From NCBI GenBank assembly GCA_019096195.1, contig JAGTXK010000139.1, positions 124,001-188,000 of the forward strand: a stretch of 64,000 nt of DNA, written 5' to 3'. Below are positions 1 to 11,564 of this stretch, one piece after another. Position 1 is the stretch's first letter. Each line of letters begins with the position of its first letter. The position numbers were made by a program, and so were the translations under genes. The notes below the pieces were generated by a model. It had not been told where the DNA came from. It did not search any database and saw only the letters and a list, made by a program, of their open reading frames with translations. This stretch comes from Boletus sp. NGJ. Taxonomy: Eukaryota > Basidiomycota > Agaricomycetes > Boletales > Boletaceae.

Positions 1-1159
1 GCACGGCAGAAGTGAAGTAAAAGTTGCGCCACTTGGTAGGATGCGGGTAAAAGCCCGACGGGTGTTTGACAAAGGTACGGTTGTGATAAACAGATGGATC
101 TCTCACGATCTCTCACATTTCAGTTTAACACGACGCCTGAAGATCAACTTCAGCACTCTCCAGGGTAATAACGATGTCGTGTCCGAAGAAAATGGCTTTG
201 GAAGTGCGGTTGCGAGTGTCTTGAATCGGTGTAGATTCGGCAGAGCGCGATTCGCATCAGGCTGATGCGGCTGGTTCGCAATCATCATGGCATATACGCG
301 CTACAGCTCTGATATTCCTTGGGGGGTCAGAATCCGGTAGGAGGCGGCGGTTACTTCTGCTTTGTTGAGGTCCGATGTCAAGGGCGAAAATCACCGTACG
401 TGCTTTGTGCGGGTGGGCTTATAAAGTACAGTATCGACTTGCTGGTTGAGCAAGTCTTGCATTGTCCCCATCTCTGCAAACAATGCAAACAGGCCGGCAC
501 CGCAATATTCGGTGGATAATGTACATGTTCATAGGATGGCGGCAACGCGGAATTCCACTGCGCATTGTTCCACACATTCCACACGTATAATGGACTTTTT
601 GTTTTTGTTTCGACAACCATGTGCTTGTTAGTACTTTTGGGCTCTCGTAACGCCACGGGGTCTTCCATGTCAGTGCCATGAATGGTTTTCCTTTGGAAAC
701 ACAGCCTGGTAGTAGAGAGTCTGACTCGTTAGGAGTAACCAGCGTCTGGTATTTTGTTAAAACTAAGCGGCAGACAGCAAGGACTGCCGTTTTTGGAGAA
801 TAACACCAGGGGTTGCCGCCTCTCCACGAGGCAGCTAATTTAATGCACTTACAACCGCTAGAAGTTAGTCAAATGCTACATAATGGTAGCTTGTATCATA
901 TTATACTCCATGGCAATATTGTTGATTCTGGATGATGATGATGATGTCACACAGCTGTCACGCTGACTAAGATCGTACAAAGTTTGTCGCCGACTCACAT
1001 TCAATTCACTCGCTGTCAGGCTTGTTAGGCAAAACCCAATTTCTGATCGATTGTAACAAAATACATGGTTTCATCAGCTTACAACACAACCAAAGTAGCT
1101 ACATGCCATCGGATCCTACAGATAACAAGAACATTTACAAGACATACAAATAATGCACC
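1..1159. other. Left-edge region without a recognisable gene
   Basis: Reading frames on both strands are short, overlap one another and show no family motif or plausible exon chain. The only structured element is a short GAT microsatellite at 931-946. The stretch next to 1160 would be the 3' flank of the PB1/UBA gene. A terminal piece of a gene from outside the window cannot be excluded. Confidence 0.6.
931..946. repeat. GAT trinucleotide microsatellite
   Basis: About five perfect tandem copies of a GAT/ATG trinucleotide in non-coding sequence. It is too short to have an obvious role. Confidence 0.7.
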
Positions 1160-3484
1160 TTAATGCCAGGCCCCTGGGATGCCTCCAGATCCACCTGCTT
1201 GCGCGCCGCCACCACTGGGGATGAGTTCCTCAATCATATTGGTGACAATATCTTCTTCGGCGTCTTTGGTGACAGGTGGATGCGCGAGCAGTTGGTCCAT
1301 AACCTTGCCAGTCAAGTTGGGGTAAGTACCTTCTGTGAACCCCATCTACAACGTCAAATTTCAGTTGCAGCGCAGTCGCACACAGACAACACGTACGTCT
1401 GACAACTTCCGCATGATTCGGTTGAAAGGACGGTTCTCCTTGTTCTCGTGAACTTGTCCACGGTACATGTGACCCATGGCATGACTGCGCCTAGGGACGC
1501 TAAACATCTCGAGTTGTGGGTAGGGACCACGTGCGTTGCTGACAATGTGAACCTCCGAGGCAGCTGCGGTGGACTCGGGAACCTGGTGTTCCGGAGTCGG
1601 AGTGGGGATAACGGTAGGTCCATCATTGTCCGATGTAACTTGTGTTGGATTATCAGAGGTCTGTCTCGAAATACTGTGACTGAATAAGGGTCAGTGAATT
1701 GAAAAGGATGTGCAATGCTGAGCCAACCTCTCAATCGTAGACGTCTGGTCATGACGCCTCTGCTCCGCCATCTTCTTGATGGCCTTCACTTGACGATACC
1801 TTTCTTTGCGCGCCTTGTAGTCTGCTTTCGCTTTCTCGACCTCAGCACGAAGCTCTTCAGGTGCAACTTTTGGAGCTGATGACGGCTGATCAGCAGTGCT
1901 TTCGGCACGCTCTCCGGCTGCCCGCGCTCGAGTTTCAGCGGCTGTTCCAAGAACTTCTGCCGCGGCGGCCCTTGCATCATGGCTATTGACAGCAGACTCG
2001 AGGTATTCAAAGTCACGACCCCAGAAGCGAGGAGGAGGAGGACGGGGCCAGCTTCGAGGGGCAATAGCAGGCGGCGGCGGAGGTGGTGGTGGTGGTGGTG
2101 GTGGTGGATGTGCTAACCCGCCAAAAATTGGACCTCCTGGATGGGTAAAAGGTGTTTGACTGAACCACGAGTGGTGGTTACGGCGTGGATGAGGAGGCAA
2201 GTGAGGGAATCTAGGAGGGGGCGGTGCCAATCTAGGTGGTGGTCTTGGTATGTCGGATGTTGTTTCAGGAGAGACCGGAGCAGCGTTTCTGGATGCCTGG
2301 CTTTCTTGACCAAATTCACCGACTGTGCGGAAAACCCTCCCAAGCGCTTCCGTCACTCGTGCACCAGCCTCTTGTTCAGTGACACGGCGAAGCTCTTCAA
2401 GACTTCTACCCGTCTCTTGTATAGCAGTTCTGTGAATATTCTCTGCAGCGCGTGAAATCGCGTCGCGATGAGCGGCCCAGTAAGTGCCATTTGTAGTGTT
2501 GATGACAATGTTACGGAGGCGTTCGGACAACTCCGGATGAGTCGCAACGGCAGTGGAAATGGAAGTCAAGAGTGTAGCAATATCATGCACAAGGGAAGGG
2601 GGAACGTGATCTGGGTCAGGTAAATCCAGGGACGGAAGGGGGGGATCATCGTCAGGAAGTTCCGTCTTGTGCTCTCCAGTGGAGATGGATACGTTAGCTT
2701 TGAGTGTCTGGTCGGTGATCACGGGAGTGCTCTGCGCCTGAGCTGGAGTAGCAGCCCCGCTCCGGGGAAGCTGGACTGTGGATTTAGGAGAGAACCCGGA
2801 TATATCCTCGGAGCTTACGTCGAAAACGTGAACGGGGGGCTTGGCTGGTGCCTCGTCGCCGATGACAGAGTCGGCGGATGAGACATCGTCTTCCACGGTG
2901 ACTACACGTCCTTTGCCTTTGTCCTTGTTCTGAGAAGTTGTTGGCGTAAAAGTGAAGTCGGAGCGGGAAGCGTCTCCAGACTCGACTGTCTTGGACTTGG
3001 AAAGGCTAATGTCACTCTCCAGGACCTCGACAAAGGCATGAGGACTCTCAGGGGCGTCTCTGGAGAGGAAAAGACTTCCTAAGCTGCCAGGCAGACGCTG
3101 CCACTCATCCTCTGAGTCGAAAACTAGGGGTAACACTTCGTGACCACCGAAAGTGTTCCGGAAGTGGGACTGTTGTGGCGTAGCGCTAGGGAGTGAGTGA
3201 GATACTATATTAGTGGCCCGAAGGCTGCCAAGATCATGGACGGCGAGCTTGATGGTGCCATCTCCAGCGACAAGGGCCGACATGTAGAAGTCTTGGAGCT
3301 CGTCGTCGGAACTAAGAGTCACTTCATCGCCGTCAGAGTCGACGTAGGATACGCCAACGTTCCCAATCGCAATATGGTACAGATTGGCGATCCTGACGGA
3401 GAGAACGGGCCACGTTGGCCGCGTCACGAATGTAATGCGGCGAGTTAAACCATTTGCCTTGGTTAGCTTGAACTGGACCGTCAT
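1160..3484 (-). CDS. PB1 and UBA-like domain protein, candidate autophagy receptor
   Basis: Three exons (3484-1728, 1679-1397, 1345-1160) joined by 48 and 51 bp GT-AG introns give about 741 residues. Residues 1-85 form a PB1 domain with a basic front face (K7, K9, R15, R16) and an acidic OPCA-type motif (YVDSDGDEV, then SSDDELQDF). The middle is disordered, with an acidic LIR-like motif DSEDEWQRL at about 123-131, a proline run and a basic Ala/Glu/Lys coiled segment. The last 60 residues, split over exons 2 and 3 (KLSDMGF ... DIVTNMIEELI), resemble a UBA domain. No ZZ or FW domain is present, and I see almost no cysteine. PB1 plus LIR plus UBA is the plan of p62/NBR1 receptors; that function is inference. 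The start is the ATG immediately before the PB1 domain. Confidence 0.8.
2071..2108. repeat. GGC/GGT tandem repeat encoding polyproline
   Basis: A near-perfect run of GGC then GGT triplets. On the minus strand it reads as CCA/CCG codons and encodes an uninterrupted proline stretch inside the disordered middle of the PB1/UBA protein. It is likely to vary in length between strains. Confidence 0.85.
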
Positions 3485-3677
3485 ACTGGTTGGGATAATG
3501 GGTAAGGAAGAGGGACGGCGGTACAGGGTCGCTCTACTCTAATCTAAGGCTCGTTTAGAACTCCGACATGCTGCGGCTCGACTGCGGCAGTAACTGCGAC
3601 TCGGATCCGTATCCCAGAATGACTTTGCTACAGTACCTCCATATCATACATACAAACACGTTATACATATTTTCTCC

Positions 3678-5207
3678 TCAAGCGAAAATAGCCAAACGAG
3701 GGTCGATATCCGCAGGGTTGTTCAGCTGCGAAGGGATACTTAAGTGCGATACAGGACTGTGAGACTTATGCCCACCCTATAGTTGACGTTCAAAGCGCTG
3801 ATACCAGCGATTTCAACATCTGAAAGGTTGAAGCTGTCGCACTGCAAGTTAGCGATTACTCTGTTGAGGTCGTTACTCTTCGGAATGACAGCGATACCGC
3901 GCTGTGTCGCCCATCGCAGCAAAACCTGGGCAGTTGCTATGTGACGTAAGAACCATCACTAGTACACGGTGTCAAGAAACGAAAGATAAAAACAACATAC
4001 ACTTCCCGTGAGCTGTGGCGACGCCTTGAACAAGGTTGTGCTGAAGCAGAGAAGTCGAGTCCTTGGCCATGCCAAGCTCGAGATAGCTCTGAGGGCCAAA
4101 GGAGGAGTACGCTGTTACAGCGATTCCGAGGGTCTTGCAGAGGTTAATAAGACCTTCCTGGGCCAAGTAGGGGTGTAATTCGACCTGGAGCACCTGCGGC
4201 TCATACTTGGCATATCGAAGCACATCAAGGATGAGAGATCCCTGGCAGTTACTGGATCACAATGAGACCAGGAACATCTGGTGAAGCAGTTACATACCTC
4301 AAACCAATGTTCTTGACCAATTTTTGGTCGACAAGCTCCTCCATAGCTCCCCATGTCTCCGACAAGGGGGTATTTTCTGTTTTACTTCATGGACTCGACT
4401 TCATGAAGAAAAAATATAACACCCACGGAGGTACACCTTGCCATCATCACCAAACCACTCTGGTGGGTAACGGTGGTTTGGATCAACGTATTGGAGGGAG
4501 ATAGGAAAGTGAACCAGGAAGAGGTCGAAGTAGTCAATACCCCAGAGACCAAGTTGCTTCTTGGTAACTTGTTTCACCTGTCGCCTTCACTGAGTGGTGC
4601 ATCATTCTGGAAGCAAAAAATCGACCTACATGGTCACGAGCATGGAAGGTGTTCCAAAGCTGTTGTCCCGCCATCAGTAAATCAACCGAGTTTTATGGTC
4701 GGGCTCACCTTGGAAGTGATGACTAAAGTAATAAAGTTAGCTTGACCCAATACATGAGGACATGTAGCTCACAGAGATCTTCACGCTTCACGAGCCCATC
4801 CGCGATTGCACGGCGGACACCCTCCCCCGCCTCTTTTTCGTTCCCGTAGTCGCAGGCACCGTCGAGAAGACGGTAGCCAGCCTTGATGGCATTATAAACC
4901 GTCTTGAATAAACATCAGGGACTACGGCAGCACTCTAGATCTCGGTGGAGAAACTCACGTCTGCACAAGTAGGTTTGGTGACCTGTATTAGGGAGTTGAG
5001 CACGAGACGAACTCTTCATAGGAGCATAGTACCTTCCAGAGACCAAACCTTGGATGGGTGTAGGAAAAGCTTAATGTGATGGTTCGGCATAAAGTAAGGT
5101 GACATACCCAACCAAGGGCATCTATGATGTATGAATATGCGATCAGCTGGGTATATCAGAAGGATACATGCCTTCTGTCCTGTTCGCTTGAGCACGATGG
5201 TAGCCAT
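3678..5207 (-). CDS. Aldo-keto reductase, NAD(P)H-dependent xylose reductase type
   Basis: A heavily interrupted gene of roughly eleven exons. It starts [12 protein letters not shown]; a microexon supplies MPLVG, followed by exons for [35 protein letters not shown] (catalytic Asp and Tyr region), [15 protein letters not shown] and [11 protein letters not shown] (catalytic His). Later exons carry [25 protein letters not shown] and the cofactor-binding stretch [10 protein letters not shown]. The end is [15 protein letters not shown] after a final 50 bp intron. The fold is an AKR (beta/alpha)8 barrel of usual length, about 320 residues. Family members reduce aldoses such as xylose in the cytosol; substrate choice cannot be read from sequence. 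Intron 1 (5122-5171) has a GC donor, the only choice that keeps frame. The gene is divergent from the ketopantoate reductase. Confidence 0.88.
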
Positions 5208-5516
5208 TCTGTCGGTGATCGATGTCGATAATGGTTGAGGGAGAGGAGAACAGCGAGACTCAGTACAGAGGAATTTTATGTATGATGGAGCGCAGCTTAC
5301 GGGCCGAGATACAGCAAGGCAGTGTGCTCGCTGACAGGAAATTCGACCTTGTGACCTTGAAAATAGTTGAATATAGACTAGCGCAGGCGGATACGGGAGC
5401 CGACACTTACTGAGCAAGGTCAAGTTCGAGTGCCACTGCTTTCTTACGGCAGAGCTCACAACCAAGACGTTTCTAGCTTGCACTACAAACTTTTCAGTTT
5501 TACCCGTCTCATTGAT
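5208..5516. promoter_or_regulatory. Divergent intergenic region between AKR and ketopantoate reductase
   Basis: A 309 bp interval separates the start codons of two divergent genes, so it must hold both promoters and 5' leaders. I see no clear TATA box or repeated operator-like motif. Confidence 0.5.
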
Positions 5517-6758
5517 ATGCGCTTCTATGTCCTAGGTATCGGACCCATTGGCTCCCTCCTTGCCCATCATCTCCGAGCAGCACTCTCACGCGCGCATTCC
5601 ATCACGCTTATACACAAGTCTGTGAGTCAAGCACGGACCGCGGCTTCCCTTGGCGGCACAATATCTGTGGAGAACCAGGGCATAGTGCAAACTAGCGATG
5701 GGTATGATATGGAGGTTTTCGAACAGCGGGACCACTCTGGTGTTGGGATACCTTTCAACTCCACCCTTTCTAGGGATGAGGCCAAACGCTATTCGCCACC
5801 CCTCGAGCACCCAAGGACTGACCCCATCGAAACACTCTTCGTCACAACGAAAGCACAAAACACCACGAATGCCATTTCTCGGATGCTTCCCCGTCTCACA
5901 CCCAGAAGCACGATCGTGTTACTTCAGAATGGTATGGGTGTCTATGAAGACCTCGTGCAAAAGCTTTTTCGCAACCCCGAAAGCAGACCCCACTTTATTC
6001 TGGCTTCGAATACTCATGGTGCATGGTTCAAATCACCGTTACACGTCGTACACGCAGGAATTGGCGATATCGAGTTCGGTATCATCCCAGACAATCGTGG
6101 ACGGGATTTCGAGGCATCACTATCGGAAGAGTGCAAGCCGCAGCACGAACGGGAGCTCAGTCTTGACGATATAGCGCGTCGAGATGAAACATCTTATGCT
6201 CCATATTCCACTTTACGGGACACGGTAGCTGCCCTTAACTCGCTTGATGGGCTGGGCTGCAAATGGAAGCGAATGTCAGACGTACAGCTCGGAATGCGCA
6301 AAAAGCTAGTCGTGAATGCCGTAGTGAATCCCCTCACAGCAATTCTTGGTTGCCGAAATGGTGCTTTGTTCAAAGATGAGGCATCCAAACGAATGTTACA
6401 GGATATTTGCACGGAAGCTGCTACTGCCTTCCAGGCGCAGTTGGAAGCTGACACCCGGGCCTTTCTCGGCTCGCTTGCTCCAGATGTAGAGAGAAGCCAA
6501 GCCCCTTTGGGCAGGGTACCACATGATCTCCAAGCCGATGTGCTCGTACAAGAAGTCCAACGAGTCGCCCAACTGACAAGAGGAAACATCTCGTCGACAC
6601 TGTCCGATATAAGAAAGGGCAGACAAACTGAGATATCCTTCCTAAATGGGTACCTAGTTCGTCTTGGGAAACAATACGGCGTTCCAATGCCCGTGAATTC
6701 AGCTCTGCTCAATATGGTCAACATGCGAAGTGCTATCCCCATTGACCAGATATTGTAG
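5517..6758 (+). CDS. 2-dehydropantoate 2-reductase (ketopantoate reductase)
   Basis: Single-exon gene of 413 residues. It reduces ketopantoate to pantoate with NADPH, a step in pantothenate and CoA synthesis. The N-terminus MRFYVLGIGPIGSLLAHHL is a Rossmann nucleotide-binding motif (GxGPxG) in the usual place. LFVTTKAQNT contains the conserved lysine region, and LVVNAVVNPLTAILGCRNG matches the ApbA/PanE C-terminal domain, with the catalytic Lys in the preceding KKL. The ends of other catalytic motifs (RGNISSTLSDIRKGRQTEI) are also present. The open frame extends upstream to 5430 but only with a GTG; the ATG at 5517 sits directly before the Rossmann motif and is preferred. No targeting peptide is then evident. 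Confidence 0.92.
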   Translation: MRFYVLGIGPIGSLLAHHLRAALSRAHSITLIHKSVSQARTAASLGGTISVENQGIVQTSDGYDMEVFEQRDHSGVGIPFNSTLSRDEAKRYSPPLEHPRTDPIETLFVTTKAQNTTNAISRMLPRLTPRSTIVLLQNGMGVYEDLVQKLFRNPESRPHFILASNTHGAWFKSPLHVVHAGIGDIEFGIIPDNRGRDFEASLSEECKPQHERELSLDDIARRDETSYAPYSTLRDTVAALNSLDGLGCKWKRMSDVQLGMRKKLVVNAVVNPLTAILGCRNGALFKDEASKRMLQDICTEAATAFQAQLEADTRAFLGSLAPDVERSQAPLGRVPHDLQADVLVQEVQRVAQLTRGNISSTLSDIRKGRQTEISFLNGYLVRLGKQYGVPMPVNSALLNMVNMRSAIPIDQIL

Positions 6759-7487
6759 CTGGTGCCGATGTCAGGTGTGTCCACTCGTCCACGTAAACTA
6801 GGAATCTACTCACCTCCCAAAGTATACAGCCTGCGAGCGAAGTAATTGCTCGATGCAACTATCGACGTGATATGCTACCGACCTCACAGTGTATGTCCCT
6901 CCTTGCTCTGCATGACACGGGAACTCATAAACGGTAGACTACGTAAATATTCTGTGATTATAGAAAGGTAGCGTTTTGGGCGACTATGAAATATCATAGG
7001 TTCTCCATCGAAACCGAGCACCGGCAGGCGAACGACTTGGATTTCCACACAGTTTGACGTCAGTCGATATTTTCCTTGCTGAAACGGCCCCTGCCCCTAG
7101 TTCAACAATATCTAACAACCCTCCTCTCCTTATCTTGGCAATTCGCAACGAGAACTCAAATCTCCCGAAGCCACTATCTTCCGTAATGAATGAATGAACC
7201 GAGTAAATGGTATATGAGCGCGTGTATCGATCTATAGGAGTCTGCTCGGCTACAGGACTACAAAAAGTTTGCAAAGAGATACTGGTTTGTGTTGAGGGTG
7301 ATCCCTGGCACGAATATTAGCGCGAGACCGCACGCAGTACCGTTGAATAAGATGTATGAACTAATCCTGATCATGTCTGACACCAAATCTCACTTGCGTG
7401 GTGTGATCGCCCAGTGCTCAGTGCCAGTTCTGGCAGGAATACCTCTACTCAGACCTCTCGTATTCACTGGACCAGGCTGCTACCACC
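6759..7487. other. Intergenic region, no gene seen
   Basis: A 729 bp interval between two genes in the same orientation. It holds the 3' end of the ketopantoate reductase unit and the promoter of the F-box gene. Only short unsupported frames occur on either strand. Confidence 0.55.
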
Positions 7488-9528
7488 ATGACGCTAAAAG
7501 CATTGCCCTTCGACGTCTATGTGCAGATTCTCGGGAAACTACCCATATCGGCTCATTCGGATGACGGCCCAAGGACGTTGGGTGCGTGTCTCCATGCGAG
7601 TTCCATCCTCCGGAGTGCAGCATCCATCGCTACGCTCTGGGAACCACATTATCATGCACGTTACACGGTCTGCCTCCCTGCGAGTGAGCTTTCGCGAAAA
7701 CAGGCGTTAGGCGATGATTGGAGGGCGCTTTATATAGAGCGCGTCCGTCTTGACCGACGGGCCACAAAAATCCTGGATGACATTATCATGGAACGTGATG
7801 GCCGATTGGAAAGAGCAAGGGAGGTAACATCCACGTTTTCATATGACGTCTGGAATGCATTGGCTGCGGAAGCTCAATGTCCCATCCCCGAATCTTTCTG
7901 CGGTGCCTACGAAAGCGATGAAGGTGATGTTCCCCATCACGCCATTCCACGCCGCTTCTGGGCACGGTGCTTGCTGGGTACTATAGCACGTAGTCATGCG
8001 GTGCGGACATGGAGTAGGATCAGGAATGAGGAGGATGACGATGCGCGCGCACTAGAAACAGCGATCGCTTGTCTTTCGTCATATTTTGCTCACCCCCCGA
8101 TGGAGGTAAGTAATGGGCATACTGTATCCTTTTCCAAGACTCATTACACGTTTTCGTGAAGATTTCGTCTCTGCTCGACATCCTCAGTGACTCCTGTCGG
8201 TCGTATCTTGCAGATAAAAACCTCCCGACTGTTCCAGTCGAGTTTAATCACAGTGAAGGTGTACTATGCCGTATATCCTCGTCAATCTGCGATTTCCTTT
8301 GGGAACGTGGATTTAGAGCCGCAGAACGTGAGTTACAGAACCGGCTTGAGCATTGTGCCCTAATCACCAAGTATCATAGACTCCCGATTCAACGTCTTCA
8401 ACACGCGATTTCCCCATTGGTTCCTCACCACGCACAAAGACACAATTCCTATTTCACTGGTATACATTTTCGTTTGCCTTGCTCGCCGCCTGGGAATAAG
8501 GGCTGCCCCCGTCGACTTTCCTGCCAGAGTTTTAGCTATCGTCTCATCCCCTGAACCCACAGTATCGGATATCATCGTGGATGTCTTCGGATCCCGCAAC
8601 AAGGCTATACTATCAATTGAAGAGGACATTTCTCGTTTACTCACGGATGCAGGCATTGCCCCCTTACCCGTCATGCGCTACGTCCAGCCTGCCAGCACAG
8701 CTTCCATGGTTGTTCGTGCATCGAGGAACATACTCGCCTCTTTCTCGTTCCTTCCACCAATGGAAAGTGTTTCTGAAGGAGATCTTCATACCGCATTCTA
8801 TGTCGGGCTCACTGTGAATTTGATTTTCATGGACGACAGGAGGTACCTTTTGAACATCTTGAAACATATCAGTCGCTTTCCGCTAGATATCCTCTCCGTA
8901 TTGACCGACGCTTTAGCGCCGGGTCTCAGCCCACACATCCAAGAACAACTCATGGCTAGTTGTAAAGCAGCGCATGAAGACGAGGACGAGGCCGCAGCTT
9001 CCGTCACGTTGCGTTCCAAGTTGTCAATCCCCATTAAACACTTTGTGGGGATGGTTTTCAAACATGCCAAGTATGAATATGTAGGATATATATACGGATG
9101 GGAGGTAAGTTTCTCGTTATCCGCGCTAGTGGATGTTGGATCGATGTTTGGGCAGCCGTCCTGTATGGCTTCCGAAGGGTGGATAACGTCGATGAACGTC
9201 GATTCACTTCCTCGCGGGCGACATCAGCCCTTCTATCACATCTTCACTCAAAGCGGGTCCGTCCGATGTGAGTCCTTTCGACGCTCTATGAGATTGGTAT
9301 TGACATATGAGCTCAGATGTGGCAGAAGAAAACATCAAACCAACCATACTAAAACCTTACGCATATCATCAACTATTTGAAAATGCCCCTGATGCAAGTC
9401 GATATTTTGAAGGGCTCGTACAAGCGAACGAAAGAGCCAGATTACTTTTAAGTCCAGAACTCCTTTCTGCTTACCCTGAAGATAATGCTGTCGGAGAGAG
9501 ATGGATCAATGAGGGTACGACGAGTTGA
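7488..9528 (+). CDS. FBXO21-like F-box protein with SirB1-type and YccV-type domains
   Basis: Five exons. The N-terminus (LKALPFDVYVQILGKLPI) is an F-box that should dock to Skp1 of an SCF ubiquitin ligase. The middle carries a transglutaminase-like SirB1 region recognised by NTRFPHWF ... TIPISLVYIFVCLARRLG and then APVDFPARVL. The C-terminus is a YccV/HspQ-like domain: VGMVFKHAKYEYVGYIYGWE, then SEGWITSMNVDSLPRGRHQPFY and SVRYVAEENI. The last motif is rebuilt exactly when an intron from GATgtgagt to agctcag is removed. This is the domain order of animal FBXO21. Introns also follow PPME and the AERH junction at about 8328. The substrate is unknown. Confidence 0.87.
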
Positions 9529-9737
9529 CATCCAGAGTAATCCATGGTTTGGGGTATGAGATCAATTCTGGTGTATATGTACGAGTATAATATACCCATC
9601 ATTCAGCTGTCGGGTAAATAAAGGCTACACAGGGCATGTACGAAGAAGGCAGGCGGTCCGAACAAGTGGTCTAGGTGTAATTGTTCTGACTTGCAGGCTG
9701 GAGAAAAGCGTCGACTAGGAGTCTGTGGAAGGGACGA

Positions 9738-10898
9738 TCACCAATAACCCAAAGTGGTGCCCTCAAAGCCTATCTCAACCCATCTTTCCACGTTTTCCAC
9801 ATTCTGTTCTTGCTGTGCATTTAGGCCTTGGAAGCCGACCTTGTGGTAAACTCTGCGCGCAGACGTCAACTCGGTTGAATCTCCGTTCCCGACATAAAGC
9901 ACGACACGTTCTTTCTCCCGGAGAATTCTACTGGAGAATCAGGATAATGGACAGCACAAAAGTCTCAGACACTCACTCCTGACAGACACGGTGTAGAAGC
10001 CGTGCCGCACAACCTCGACCCCTCCAATGCTCTGCTGTAAAAACCTTGGTGACTGCTGTCACGTTTTCTGACTCCCTGGTAGTGGCAACAAGGCATGCAG
10101 CCTCCCACCCTGCATCCCCCCTCTTGATCATATGAACCCAAACCTGCTGATTGGTGATCAACGTCCTAGCCTCCAACTCTGCACCTTCGTCGTCAAGTTT
10201 ATAAGGCGGCTGTCGGCACAAAAAGAATGTATGATTCGTACACCCCACGTAATGTAGGCAGTACCCACCGAAGTGTGGGAAAATCCCTTGCACAGGGCTT
10301 TGATCTCTTCCAGATGGGAAATGTCCGCACGACGGAGAGCGATGAGAATGTCCTCGGATTCTGGGAGAGATGAAAATGAAATCGAGGCCTTGTTGAGCGT
10401 CTCGCTGGTGCAGAAAGTGAAGATCGCGTCGTAATATGGGACCTCGAGAGCCTTGACTCCGCGCGCTTGCTCTTCGAGTATTTCGGCGAACTTCTCCGCC
10501 ACCTTCGCGATGGAAAACACGGAAAATACCCTCTGGGGAGGGACCTCCTTCAGAAGACAAAGGACAAGCTGTAACAAAGAGGCGGCCATATCTTTGCCCT
10601 GATTTTCCTCCAGGGTGAGTTGAGCGGAAGACTTAGGAGTGAATACAAAGACTGGGTAGTTTCCCAGTGACCCCTTGGTACAAGAAAGCACGAAGTCGAC
10701 GTTGTTGCTTGTTTCACTATATAGGATGATCCACAACTGGTCGTTGCCATCTTCGCGAGGGTAGTCCAACGCCTTCTTCGCAAATGGGAGAATGATATTT
10801 GCAGCCGCTTCATTCTGCATCAACGCATCCCAAAATTCCGTTGGAAGGTCAGAAGCATGGTTGTATGCGCGTGCTCGACAAGGGGGGACACTATGCAT
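9738..10898 (-). CDS. GNAT-family N-acetyltransferase-like protein
   Basis: Three exons joined after GFSHTS (59 bp intron) and after RVCQE (45 bp intron) give about 350 residues. The C-terminal half has the acetyl-CoA fold signature: AVTKVFTAEHWRGRGCAARLLHRVC (the R/Q-x-x-G-x-G/A loop appears as RGRGCA), then RVVLYVGNG and ARRVYHKVGFQGL. The N-terminal 200 residues resemble no family I can name. The frame is open further upstream only with a GTG; the first ATG, MHSVPPCRAR, lies about 41 bp downstream of a TATAAAA element. The substrate cannot be inferred. Confidence 0.8.
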
Positions 10899-10938
10899 GA
10901 CTGAGGAACTTGGTAGTGTGAGGATGGCCACACCTCCG

Positions 10939-10945
10939 TTTTATA
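10939..10945 (-). promoter_or_regulatory. TATA box upstream of the GNAT gene
   Basis: TATAAAA on the minus strand, 41-47 bp 5' of the ATG at 10898. The spacing would place transcription start a few nucleotides before the start codon, giving a very short leader. Confidence 0.5.
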
Positions 10946-11564
10946 CTTGAGGAAACCACTCAGGAGCCGAATGCAACGGTGAATAGCATCGTTTCCGACT
11001 TCTTGGAGCCGCTTGAATTGAGCGTTCGAGCCATGCTGCACAACCAAGCGTAATGATGGAACGTCGGCAATGGTTAGTGGATCCAGCGTTTGGCACGAAG
11101 CCCATAAATGGTGGAACAACGAGCAACGTTAAGAGCCACGGATGATGCTCCGGGAGGACGTCCTGTAGCACTGCAAGAAACGGGGAACGGCCGTCTTGCA
11201 TAGAAACCGACGTCCAGCCGATTCCCAGAGTTACAGCAAAGAGCAAGGACATTACGAAGTGCTGATGCACAGTATATCTATATCTCGCTGTGGAGGGCAA
11301 TTAAAGCTCGATGATATGACCAAGATTACATTACCTTGAAAGACTCTTGGTGAGCAATGAGAGGAAATAACTGTGCTGTTCTACGACCCAAAACCCAGGG
11401 TAGGTTTGGGACGCGCTGTGGGTTTGTTTATCGAAAGCTCGAAATGGTGGATAACTACGGAGAGCCTTGCGCTTGCGAGCCAGGAGCCTTGCTCAGCGCA
11501 CTTTGGCCATGTCGAACATTAATTGTGGAACGACACTGACATATCAGCTACTGCCTCCTACGTA
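10946..11564. other. Intergenic region between amidase and GNAT genes
   Basis: About 620 bp with no supported gene. It contains the upstream region of the GNAT gene and the 3' flank of the amidase gene, both on the minus strand. A minus-strand frame at 10941-11300 has a hydrophobic stretch but no family match or splice support. Confidence 0.5.

Noticed and set aside
5430-5516. N-terminal extension of ketopantoate reductase
   Set aside because: It begins with GTG, not ATG. The Rossmann motif starts at the ATG at 5517, so the extension is probably 5' leader.
10941-11300. Minus-strand frame with a hydrophobic segment upstream of the GNAT gene
   Set aside because: No family match, and a TATA box for the GNAT gene lies at its 3' end; more likely promoter sequence.
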